The position numbers and the translations under genes are program-made. Shown here piece by piece: positions 35,938 to 43,349 of a DNA stretch of 64,000 nucleotides (within the stretch, counting starts at the first letter, position 1; the number at the start of each line of letters is the position of its first letter). The notes under the pieces are model-generated. The model saw only the letters and a list, made by a program, of their open reading frames with translations, had not been told where the DNA came from and did no database searches. The stretch comes from Pedobacter soli (GTDB lineage: Bacteria; Bacteroidota; Bacteroidia; Sphingobacteriales; Sphingobacteriaceae), in contig NZ_FMZH01000002.1 of assembly GCF_900101435.1 (NCBI RefSeq), forward strand, positions 496,001 through 560,000, read 5' to 3'.

Positions 35938-36188
35938 GAAGTATTAGGCATATTACCTGCATGACCTTTATTGCCTTTTTCGGCATCAGTTCTGGCTTCT
36001 TCAGAACCAAAATCTCCCATTCCGAAATCGCGGCCCAGGTTACCGGCTTCGGTCTCAACCGTATTCTTTTTCTCTTTATCGTTGCTGCGGTGGCGGGGAA
36101 CCTGTTGATTGGGCATATTGCTCTTATCAGCCGTATTATCGATATTTTTATTGCCGAGATTTTCGTTTTTTTCTTTTTGCTTTTCCAT
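35928..36188 (-). CDS. Small hydrophilic, probably disordered protein
   Basis: 86 residues, almost devoid of hydrophobic residues: rich in Lys, Asn, Glu, Gly and Asp (MEKQKEKNENLGNKNIDN at the start; EEARTDAEKGNKGHAGN near the end). I know no domain for it. Composition suggests an intrinsically disordered, hydrophilin-like protein of the sort linked to desiccation or osmotic stress, but this is inference. Its last codons run into the terminator stem of the convergent carbonic anhydrase operon. Confidence 0.6.
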   Translation of the reverse strand: MEKQKEKNENLGNKNIDNTADKSNMPNQQVPRHRSNDKEKKNTVETEAGNLGRDFGMGDFGSEEARTDAEKGNKGHAGNMPNTSKK

Positions 36189-36258
36189 GATCTGTAGCTG
36201 AGGTGTTTATATCAAAACACTGCAAAAACAGATTGGTTTTATATTCCTGCTGGCAGGC

Positions 36259-36987
36259 TTAATGTTTGGTAACCGCGTATATCAACACTCCTAACAACAG
36301 CGTACAGCCTGTAAAAGTAATTACCCCTAAAATATAGCCGCCAAGTGCCTTTAGGTAATTAATGTATTTGTGTTTATCGAAAAATTGCCCTACGGCCCAT
36401 GAAAAGTAAACCATAAAAAGCATAGCCGAATATTGCAAAAGGTGAACATGGGTGAGCCCTTCAAGTACCGCAAAAATGGCAAAAATCAGCATGCCCATTC
36501 CCTGTAAAAAGCACAGAAGAATGAGTAATTCGAAGAAATTATAATCATATTTTCTGAAAAAGAGTTTCAGCCATAAGGCCATAAATATGCCCATAAGCAT
36601 ATTGGCATAACCATAATGACTCTGCACCCACTCATTAATCGGGTTTATGGCTGCAGTTGTGGTTTTGTCGAAATTAAAGTAACCTTCCTCAATATGGAAA
36701 AAGTGATTGATCAGCGTATAAATTAAAGAAGTTACAACAACAAATACAACCGGTTTTACCAATCTGCTCCTGTCATTGGATATAAAATTGTGGATAGTTT
36801 GTCCTGGCCTGATCAATAATTCTTTAATTGTATAAAATATTCCCTTTTCTAAATGCAGCACATGTTCTATTTCATGCTGAATGTATTGCCGGTCAATTCT
36901 TTTAAGGATTGCTGGTTCACCGCATTTGGTACAGTAATTTTCGGGTATGTCCTGCTGGCAGCTGGTACAAATCGCTATCATGGCCAA
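36259..36987 (-). CDS. DUF3667 family zinc-ribbon membrane protein
   Basis: 242 residues. The N-terminal zinc ribbon has two Cys pairs (CTSCQQDIPENYCTKCGEP), followed by HEIEHVLHLEKGIFYTIKELLIRPG, the hallmark linker of DUF3667, and then four to five transmembrane helices from about residue 80 onward. Function unknown. The start lies directly after the stop of the upstream 84-residue gene, indicating an operon. Confidence 0.85.
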   Translation of the reverse strand: MAMIAICTSCQQDIPENYCTKCGEPAILKRIDRQYIQHEIEHVLHLEKGIFYTIKELLIRPGQTIHNFISNDRSRLVKPVVFVVVTSLIYTLINHFFHIEEGYFNFDKTTTAAINPINEWVQSHYGYANMLMGIFMALWLKLFFRKYDYNFFELLILLCFLQGMGMLIFAIFAVLEGLTHVHLLQYSAMLFMVYFSWAVGQFFDKHKYINYLKALGGYILGVITFTGCTLLLGVLIYAVTKH

Positions 36988-37242
36988 TTAGTTTTGATTG
37001 CGTGATTTTATTTCTTTATTAATCTGAGCCATGCTGTTCATTGCCGGTAAAAATGTAAGCGGCACAGCAATAAGGATAGGTAAAAATGGGATAGCCGATT
37101 TAGATTTATATATGAAAAGGTATATTACTGCTAACAACAAAAACAGCCAGACAATTGCACCTGCAGCAAGTATTGCCTTTAATTTTGCTTTGTTTTTACT
37201 GAGTTCGGTAAGGGTTAGTTTAGTTGATTCTTCGGTTGCCAT
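36988..37242 (-). CDS. Small two-helix membrane protein
   Basis: 84 residues with a charged N-terminus (KLTLTELSKNKAKLKAI), two transmembrane helices (about 24-46 and 52-68) and a basic end (NKEIKSRNQN). I associate this pattern with small Bacteroidota proteins sometimes labelled redox-active disulfide protein 2, although no cysteine is present here. It is directly adjacent to the DUF3667 gene. Confidence 0.65.
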   Translation of the reverse strand: MATEESTKLTLTELSKNKAKLKAILAAGAIVWLFLLLAVIYLFIYKSKSAIPFLPILIAVPLTFLPAMNSMAQINKEIKSRNQN

Positions 37243-37328
37243 AATGAGATTGTAATAAGCACAAAATTCAGCAATGTAAACCGATTCGAGACTACACTTT
37301 AGTGTAATTTTGTTACTTTAGATGTTCC

Positions 37329-38090
37329 ATGAAAGCCGATAACCATACAGGATTACTGACTAAAAATAAAATAGAAAAGGTAAGCTACGAAGATAAGCTC
37401 CAGCTGGAGAACTATCTGGAAGCCATTAGTGCATTCGAAAAGCTAACTTACCAAAGCGTATATGTTATCGATTATGCCGAAATGAAATTCGAATATGTAT
37501 CGGGTAATCCGCTTTTTCTTTGTGGCCATACCGTAGCCGAAGTAATGGAAATGGGGTATGGTTTTTATTTTAACAACGTGCCTGAAAAAGATCTGCAATT
37601 GCTTGATCTGATTAACGAAACCGGATTCGATTTTTTTGAGAAATTGCCCATTGGCGAAAAAAAGCAATACAGCATCACTTACGATTTTCATTTGCAGAAT
37701 AAAAACGGCAAATCCACATTGATCAATCATAAACTTACGCCACTTTTTCTCAATGCAGAAGGGAAAATGTGGAAAGCGTTTTGCGTAGTCTCCATTTCTG
37801 CTAATAAAACAGCAGGCAACGCGGCAATCCATAAACAGGGCTCCGATCAGATCTGGCATTTGGACTTAAACAGCCAGCTGTGGAAAAAGCAGGTAAAACC
37901 GCAGCTTACAGAGCGCGAGCTTGAGGTTTTACGTTTGTACGCACAGGGCTTAACCATTAATCAGATTGCTGATAAAATATTTGTATCTCCTGATACCGTT
38001 AAGTATTACCGGAGGCGGATATTTGAGAATTTTGGGGTTAGTAATATTGTTGAGGCGCTTTCTTACGCGGTAAATAATAAGGTGATTTGA
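37329..38090 (+). CDS. PAS-LuxR transcriptional regulator
   Basis: 253-residue regulator. The N-terminal half is PAS-like (YQSVYVIDYAEMKFEYVSGNPLFLCG; later SITYDFHLQNKNGKSTLINHKLTPL). The C-terminal LuxR HTH (about residues 190-250) reads LTERELEVLRLYAQGLTINQI and then VSPDTVKYYRRRIFENFGV. There is no receiver domain. It is divergent from the DUF3667 pair and probably senses a cytosolic ligand directly. Confidence 0.88.
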   Translation: MKADNHTGLLTKNKIEKVSYEDKLQLENYLEAISAFEKLTYQSVYVIDYAEMKFEYVSGNPLFLCGHTVAEVMEMGYGFYFNNVPEKDLQLLDLINETGFDFFEKLPIGEKKQYSITYDFHLQNKNGKSTLINHKLTPLFLNAEGKMWKAFCVVSISANKTAGNAAIHKQGSDQIWHLDLNSQLWKKQVKPQLTERELEVLRLYAQGLTINQIADKIFVSPDTVKYYRRRIFENFGVSNIVEALSYAVNNKVI

Positions 38091-38150
38091 TTTTTGGATG
38101 AGAGGTAATTTTTGGTAACCTTCACTTGATGCATTGAAATTTAGCAAAGA

Positions 38151-38174
38151 TTCTTCGACAAGCTCAGGATGACA
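38151..38174. repeat. Single arm of a TTCTTCGACAAGCTCAGGATGACA repeat
   Basis: This word is a familiar dispersed repeat arm in Bacteroidota. It shares the GATGAC end type with the composite elements at 8883 and 12793. Only one arm is present here. Confidence 0.5.
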
Positions 38175-38187
38175 CATTAATAAAAAG

Positions 38188-38216
38188 AAAAACCTCCGGG
38201 ATTTCCGGAGGTTTTC
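38188..38216. terminator. Bidirectional terminator between the LuxR gene and pruA
   Basis: AAAACCTCCGG pairs with CCGGAGGTTTT around a short loop, flanked by A and T runs, between convergent genes. Confidence 0.85.
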
Positions 38217-38240
38217 TTATAATGTAATGCTTAGCCTGAA

Positions 38241-39875
38241 TTAATCTTCAGCTAAGAATGGGTAACGGTAATCAGTAGGCGATTCGAAAACCTCTTTAAT
38301 CGTACGTGGAGAAACCCAACGCAATAAATTGATCATCGAACCCGCTTTATCGTTTGTACCAGAACCTCTGGCACCACCAAAAGGCTGCTGACCAACTACT
38401 GCACCAGTACATTTATCGTTAATGTAGAAGTTACCAGCTGAGTTGCGTAATGCATGGCTTGCTTTCTCGATTGCATAACGGTCTTGTGCAATTAAGGCAC
38501 CTGTTAAAGCGTATGGTGAAGTGGTATCAATTACCTCTAAAATCGAATCAAAATCCTGATCGGCATAAACATAAACCGTTAATACCGGGCCAAACAATTC
38601 TTCGCACATGGTGGTGTATTTTGGATCTTCAACCACAAGGATAGTTGGCTCAACAAAATAACCTTTGCTCTTATCGTAGTTACCACCCGCAATAATTTCT
38701 ACACCTTTGTCTTTTTTAGCCTGATCGATGTATTTAGCCAGTTTATCAAACGAACGCTCATCAATTACCGCATTAATAAAGTTGGTGAAATCTTCTGTAC
38801 CACCCATTTTAAAGGTAGCCAGGTCAGCTAACATTTGTTCTTTAATTTCAGGCCAAAGGCTTTCTGCAATGTAAACACGACTAGCTGCCGAACATTTTTG
38901 TCCCTGGTATTCAAAAGCACCACGAACAATAGCTGTGCTGGCTACTTTAGTTTGTGCAGATGGGTGAACCAGGATAAAATCTTTACCACCTGTTTCGCCT
39001 ACAATGCGTGGGTACGATCTGTATTTATGAATGTTGGTACCAATGGTTTTCCAGATTTCCTGAAATACTTTGGTAGAACCTGTAAAGTGAATACCTGCAA
39101 AATCAGGGTGGTTAAAAATTACATCACCGGTTTCTGGTCCGTCGGCATAAACCAAATTTACCACACCATCAGGTAAGCCTGCTTCGCGGAAAATTTCCAT
39201 CAACAGGTTAGCTGCATATACTTGTGTATCGGCAGGTTTCCATACTACTACGTTACCCATCATGGCTGCAGAAGCAGGCAAATTCGCTGCAATTGCAGTA
39301 AAGTTGAAAGGAGTAAGGGCAAATACGAAACCTTCTAAAGGGCGTTGCTCCACACGGTTCCAGCTTCCGCGTGGCGACACCGGAGGTTGTTGCTTGTAAA
39401 TATCGGCCATGTAGCTTACGTTAAAACGTAAGAAATCGATCAGCTCGCAAGCGGCATCAATTTCTGCCTGATAAGCATTTTTGCTTTGGCCAAGCATAGT
39501 AGCTGCATTTAATTTATAACGGTATTTACCGGCAATTAAATCGGCAGCTTTTAAAAAGATTGCAGCTCTGTGCTCCCAGGCCAGGTTTTCCCAGTCTTGT
39601 TTAGCAGCTAAAGCAGCATCAATAGCTTGTGCAATGTGCGTTTTATCGCCAATGCTGTATTGGGCTAAAATATGTTGATGATCGTGAGGTGGAACAACTT
39701 TACCTTTTTTGGTAGTATGAACCTGCTTACCACCAATATACATCGGAATGTCTTGCTGGTGTGCGCGGGCTTCGGCCAATGCTTCTTTTAAAAGAGCACG
39801 CTCTTTACTGCCTGGTCCGTAGTTTAAAATGGGTTCGTTTACCGGGGTAGGTACGTTAAAAAATCCTTTAAGCAT
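38241..39875 (-). CDS. pruA: L-glutamate gamma-semialdehyde (1-pyrroline-5-carboxylate) dehydrogenase
   Basis: 544-residue NAD-dependent aldehyde dehydrogenase of the ALDH4 type, the second step of proline catabolism to glutamate. I chose the start at 39875 (MLKGFFNVPTPVNEPILNYG) because it lies 23 bases after a TATCTTTG -7 element; the longer in-frame start would include that promoter. Active-site motifs: FALTPFNFTAIAANLPASAA, IVGETGGKDFILVH (Glu), FEYQGQKCSAASRVY (catalytic Cys) and CEELFGPVLTVYVY. No proline dehydrogenase gene is adjacent. Confidence 0.96.
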   Translation of the reverse strand: MLKGFFNVPTPVNEPILNYGPGSKERALLKEALAEARAHQQDIPMYIGGKQVHTTKKGKVVPPHDHQHILAQYSIGDKTHIAQAIDAALAAKQDWENLAWEHRAAIFLKAADLIAGKYRYKLNAATMLGQSKNAYQAEIDAACELIDFLRFNVSYMADIYKQQPPVSPRGSWNRVEQRPLEGFVFALTPFNFTAIAANLPASAAMMGNVVVWKPADTQVYAANLLMEIFREAGLPDGVVNLVYADGPETGDVIFNHPDFAGIHFTGSTKVFQEIWKTIGTNIHKYRSYPRIVGETGGKDFILVHPSAQTKVASTAIVRGAFEYQGQKCSAASRVYIAESLWPEIKEQMLADLATFKMGGTEDFTNFINAVIDERSFDKLAKYIDQAKKDKGVEIIAGGNYDKSKGYFVEPTILVVEDPKYTTMCEELFGPVLTVYVYADQDFDSILEVIDTTSPYALTGALIAQDRYAIEKASHALRNSAGNFYINDKCTGAVVGQQPFGGARGSGTNDKAGSMINLLRWVSPRTIKEVFESPTDYRYPFLAED

Positions 39876-39897
39876 AGTGTATTTTTTATGAGTTGCG

Positions 39898-39905
39898 CAA
39901 AGATA
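39898..39905 (-). promoter_or_regulatory. -7 promoter element of pruA
   Basis: The minus strand reads TATCTTTG, an exact TAnnTTTG match, 22 bases upstream of the pruA start. The -33 region is weak. Confidence 0.55.
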
Positions 39906-40118
39906 CTGCTTTTTAACATAGGCCATTCCATTATTCTGTAAAGAAAATAGGGCAAACGTTTGAGTAAAGGAGGTGGATTAAGAGCGGGTTAAATTCATAG
40001 GAGTTTTGGTTAAGATTTAGTTAATGGTGTAATGGTGTGTCGGATTCAGTATTTGATGGCTTAAATATTTCAACCGACTCTTTCTCAAATAAAAATATTT
40101 CTAAAATAATTTCATTTT

Positions 40119-40133
40119 ATTAACAGTGTTAAT
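40119..40133 (+). promoter_or_regulatory. TetR operator O1 (ATTAACAGTGTTAAT)
   Basis: 15-base perfect palindrome around a central G, directly abutting the TATGTTTG -7 element. It therefore occupies the promoter spacer, where a bound repressor would block RNA polymerase. The same site recurs at 40805-40819. Confidence 0.8.
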
Positions 40134-40141
40134 TATGTTTG
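40134..40141 (+). promoter_or_regulatory. -7 promoter element of the tetR-efflux operon
   Basis: TATGTTTG is an exact TAnnTTTG match, 18 bases upstream of the tetR start. Confidence 0.6.
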
Positions 40142-40159
40142 CACTGTAATTGTTTTATC

Positions 40160-40798
40160 ATGGGAATAAAAGAGCGTAAAGAGAAGCATAAGGAAGATTT
40201 ACGTCAGCGGATTTTGGATGCGGCGAAGGAACTTTTTTTAAAGGATGGCTACGAGGCCACCTCAATCAGAAAGATTGCGGAGAAAATAGAATTCAGCCCG
40301 ACTACCATTTACCTGTACTATAAAGACAAGGCCGATATCATGTATGCCCTGCATCAGGAAGGCTTTAAATTATTGGGTTCGCAGTTTGGCGTTTTGCAGC
40401 ATGTAAGTGAGCCTTTTGAGCGTTTAAAGGCTATGGGGCGTGTTTATATGAGCTTTGCGCTAAACAATCCCGACTTTTATGAACTCATGTTTATCATGAA
40501 GGAACCCATCGAATTTGTTAAGGCGCACTGCCATGACGAAGAGTGGGAGGAGGGCGAGCAAGCCTTTACTGCCTTAATTATGACGGTTGATCAATGCAAG
40601 GCTGCAGGTTACTTTACCAGTTTCGATACCACCACCTTTGCGCTTAATGTATGGTCGTTAATGCATGGTTTGTGCAGCTTAAAGTTGCAGGGGCACCTCG
40701 ATCACATGGCTACTACTAAAGCCCATATATTAGAGGAAGGCGACTGGCTGGAGAAAACTTTTGAGGGCTTTATCGCTATGTTGAATAGTTTAAAATAA
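40160..40798 (+). CDS. TetR/AcrR family repressor of the RND efflux operon
   Basis: 212-residue TetR regulator. The start at 40160 (MGIKERKEKHKEDLRQRIL) is chosen because the upstream in-frame start would lie inside the -7 element. The HTH (residues ~12-58) reads AAKELFLKDGYEATSIRKIA and then FSPTTIYLYYKDKADIM. The larger C-terminal domain (TetR_C type) would bind a hydrophobic inducer. It lies 22 bases ahead of the tolC-like gene, with identical palindromes in front of both genes, indicating autoregulation and control of the pump. Confidence 0.93.
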   Translation: MGIKERKEKHKEDLRQRILDAAKELFLKDGYEATSIRKIAEKIEFSPTTIYLYYKDKADIMYALHQEGFKLLGSQFGVLQHVSEPFERLKAMGRVYMSFALNNPDFYELMFIMKEPIEFVKAHCHDEEWEEGEQAFTALIMTVDQCKAAGYFTSFDTTTFALNVWSLMHGLCSLKLQGHLDHMATTKAHILEEGDWLEKTFEGFIAMLNSLK

Positions 40799-40803
40799 CA
40801 TTA

Positions 40804-40820
40804 AATTAACACTGTTAATT
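40804..40820 (+). promoter_or_regulatory. TetR operator O2 (AATTAACACTGTTAATT)
   Basis: 17-base perfect palindrome. Its core is the reverse complement of O1. It ends directly against the tolC ATG and covers the ribosome-entry region. No separate promoter is evident between tetR and tolC, so O2 may act as a roadblock or control an unrecognised start. Confidence 0.75.
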
Positions 40821-42182
40821 ATGAGAACGAAGTTATTTAGTTTGCTGTTTTTCTCGGTTATGGTTTGTGTTTCGAAGGCTAATGCGCAACAGTTGCTGGA
40901 TGGTTATGTTGCCGAAGCTTTTAAGAACAACATTGTTTTACAACAGAAAAACATTTCGCTGGATAAAGCTCAACTGGCGTTAAAAACAGCCAGGAGTTTA
41001 TATCTGCCAACTGTTGCTTTTTCTACCACATGGTCTACCGCTGATGGTGGTCGTAACATCCCGCTGCCACTCGGCGATTTGTTAAATCCCGTTTATACTA
41101 CGCTGAATCAATTAACCAAAACAAATAATTTTCCGCTATTGGAAAACCAGAGCATCAACTTCTTACCCAAGAATTATTATGATGCTAAAGTGCGTACAAC
41201 GGTGCCCATTATTAATACCGATTTGGGTTATAACAAACAAATTTCAGAACAGCAGGTAAGCTTGCAGGAATTTGAAGTGCAGATTTACAAACGCGATTTG
41301 GTACGCAGCATTAAAACGGCCTACTACAATTATCAGAATGCCTTGCAGGCGGTTGATATTTATAAATCGGGTTTACAACTGGCCAGCGAAGGTTTGCGGG
41401 TAAACGAAAAATTACTCGATGGAGGCAAAGGTTTACCAGCCTATGTATTGCGTTCAAAGAGCGAGGTAGAAAATGTAAATGCCCAACTCGTTTCCGCTGA
41501 GCAGCAGGTAACCAATGCCTGCATGTATTTTAATTTCCTCTTAAACCGCGATGGTGGCGAAAAGATTGATGCAAATTTTGATAACCAGGCAGATTTGAAC
41601 AAAGCCACAGCACTCATTGCCGATTTATCGGTAACCGGTGGAAGAGAAGAATTAAAGGCTTTAGATCAGCTCATCAGCATCAATAGAACCGCACTTAAAA
41701 TGAACCGGCAATTTGCAGTGCCAAAATTGGGTGGTTTTGTGGATCTGGGCTCACAATCGGAAGGTTTTCATTTTAACGACAATACCCGTTATTATATGAT
41801 TGGCTTGCAGCTCGATATTCCGATTTTTACCGGAAACCGCAATAATTTTAAAATCAGGCAAAGCAATCTCGATCTTAAAAATGCCGAGCTAAATGCCAGT
41901 TTAGTTGCGCAACAGCTCAATCTTTCGGCTAAAACAGCACAAAATAATTTAAAGGCTGCTTACCAAACTTATCAGTCTTCGCTCAAACAGTTCGAGGCGG
42001 CTTCCAGTTATCAGCGCCTCATTGAAAAAGGGTATAAAGCGGGTACAAACTCATTTATCGAAACCATCGATGCCCGTAACCAATACACAGCGGCCCAATT
42101 ATTAGTTAATATAAACCGGTATAAAGTTTTGTCGGCAATGGCCGATGTGGAACGCGAAACCGCAACCTATTCAATAAATTAA
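40821..42182 (+). CDS. TolC family outer-membrane efflux protein
   Basis: 453-residue outer-membrane channel of a tripartite pump. The signal peptide is MRTKLFSLLFFSVMVCVSKA followed by NAQQ. Long coiled-coil helices alternate with beta strands in two repeats (KAQLALKTARSLYLPTVAF; later AELNASLVAQQLNLSAKTAQNNLKAAYQTYQ). IGLQLDIPIFTGNRN is a typical TolC beta element. It is the first structural gene of the pump. Confidence 0.92.
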   Translation: MRTKLFSLLFFSVMVCVSKANAQQLLDGYVAEAFKNNIVLQQKNISLDKAQLALKTARSLYLPTVAFSTTWSTADGGRNIPLPLGDLLNPVYTTLNQLTKTNNFPLLENQSINFLPKNYYDAKVRTTVPIINTDLGYNKQISEQQVSLQEFEVQIYKRDLVRSIKTAYYNYQNALQAVDIYKSGLQLASEGLRVNEKLLDGGKGLPAYVLRSKSEVENVNAQLVSAEQQVTNACMYFNFLLNRDGGEKIDANFDNQADLNKATALIADLSVTGGREELKALDQLISINRTALKMNRQFAVPKLGGFVDLGSQSEGFHFNDNTRYYMIGLQLDIPIFTGNRNNFKIRQSNLDLKNAELNASLVAQQLNLSAKTAQNNLKAAYQTYQSSLKQFEAASSYQRLIEKGYKAGTNSFIETIDARNQYTAAQLLVNINRYKVLSAMADVERETATYSIN

Positions 42183-42186
42183 TTTT

Positions 42187-43239
42187 ATGAAGAAGATCTT
42201 TATTTACTCAACCCTGCTTGCTGCGGTTTTCACCATAAGTGCCTGCGGTAACCATAAAACCGATACTGCCGGTGTTGGTAATCAGGATACTGTTCCTGTA
42301 AAAGTAATGCCGCTTCAGGTAGAAGATGCCAGTCATGCCATTGCAGCTTCCGGACAATTTACCACCAACGATGAAACTTTCCTGTCTTTTAAAAACGGAG
42401 GCATCATTAACCGGATTCTGGTGAAAGAAGGCGATGCTGTGCATCAGGGACAGTTGCTGGCAACAGTAAATCAGACGGAAATTTCGGCGCAGGTGCAGCA
42501 GGTTAACCTGTCTTACCAAAAAGCCGAACGTGATTACAGCCGGGCAAGCAAACTGTATAAAGATAGTGTGGCTACTTTAGAGCAAATGCAAAATGCCAAA
42601 ACTGCACTACAGGTAGCTAAACAACAATTGGATGCCGTAAAATTTAATCAAAACTATTCCGAAATCAGAGCTACAAGCAGTGGTTATGTGCTTAAAAAAC
42701 TGGCTAACGATGGTCAGATAGTAGGACCAGGAACCCCGGTTTTACAAATAAACGGTGCAAAACAAAGTAAATGGATTTTAAAAGTTGGTTTAAGCGATAC
42801 GCAATGGGCAGCTTTAAAAACAGGCGATGATGCCACCATTACTACGGATGCTTTACCTGACAAAAGTTTAGCTGCAAAAGTAAGTCGTAAGGCGGAGGGC
42901 ATCGACCCCCAAAGTGGAACTTTTGGCGTAGAGCTGAGTTTAAGCGATGCAAAAATTCAGGGGCTTGCCGCAGGTTTGTTCGGTAAGGCTACCATTATTC
43001 CAACCAAAAGAAGTAGCGGCTACACCATTCCTTATGATGCCCTTTTAGATGGTGGCGAAAATGAAGGCTATGTTTTTATTACAAACGATAATAAAACGGC
43101 CCAAAAAGTAAAGGTTCAGTTAGGAGCTATCCAGAACGATAAAATCAGTATTACCGGAGGTTTAGAAAATGCAGCTGGCTTAATTGTTTCGGGTAGTGCT
43201 TATTTAACCGATGGTTCGAAGATTAAGGTGGTAAAATAA
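42187..43239 (+). CDS. RND efflux periplasmic adaptor (membrane fusion) lipoprotein
   Basis: 350-residue adaptor linking the RND pump to TolC. A lipoprotein signal (MKKIFIYSTLLAAVFTISAC) places it on a membrane. The lipoyl domain reads GGIINRILVKEGDAVHQGQLLATV, followed by an alpha hairpin (YQKAERDYSRASKLYKDSVATLEQM), then lipoyl again (YSEIRATSSGYVLKKLANDGQIVGPGTPVL) and a beta barrel. It starts 4 bases after the tolC stop. Confidence 0.93.
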   Translation: MKKIFIYSTLLAAVFTISACGNHKTDTAGVGNQDTVPVKVMPLQVEDASHAIAASGQFTTNDETFLSFKNGGIINRILVKEGDAVHQGQLLATVNQTEISAQVQQVNLSYQKAERDYSRASKLYKDSVATLEQMQNAKTALQVAKQQLDAVKFNQNYSEIRATSSGYVLKKLANDGQIVGPGTPVLQINGAKQSKWILKVGLSDTQWAALKTGDDATITTDALPDKSLAAKVSRKAEGIDPQSGTFGVELSLSDAKIQGLAAGLFGKATIIPTKRSSGYTIPYDALLDGGENEGYVFITNDNKTAQKVKVQLGAIQNDKISITGGLENAAGLIVSGSAYLTDGSKIKVVK

Positions 43240-43240
43240 G

Positions 43241-43270
43241 CTGAAGGACTAAAGACCAAAGCTGAAAGCA
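43241..43270 (+). repeat. AAGACCAAAGCTGAAAG repeat, intergenic copy
   Basis: CTGAAGGACTAAAGACCAAAGC and following bases contain the 20-mer identical to 8755-8774. It lies in the 110-base gap between the adaptor and the RND permease genes, an unusual interruption in an otherwise compact operon. Confidence 0.65.
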
Positions 43271-43349
43271 ATCTGAAAATCGGTGTAATCACTCAAATCT
43301 GTGAAATCACCCTTACGACGGAAAAGAAATATAAACCATAGCTAAGAAG

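Noticed and set aside
35961..36197. Plus-strand hydrophobic frame opposite the 86-residue protein
   Set aside because: It is the mirror of a Lys/Asn/Glu-rich coding frame, which naturally reads as Phe/Ile/Leu on the other strand; no promoter or leader is seen.
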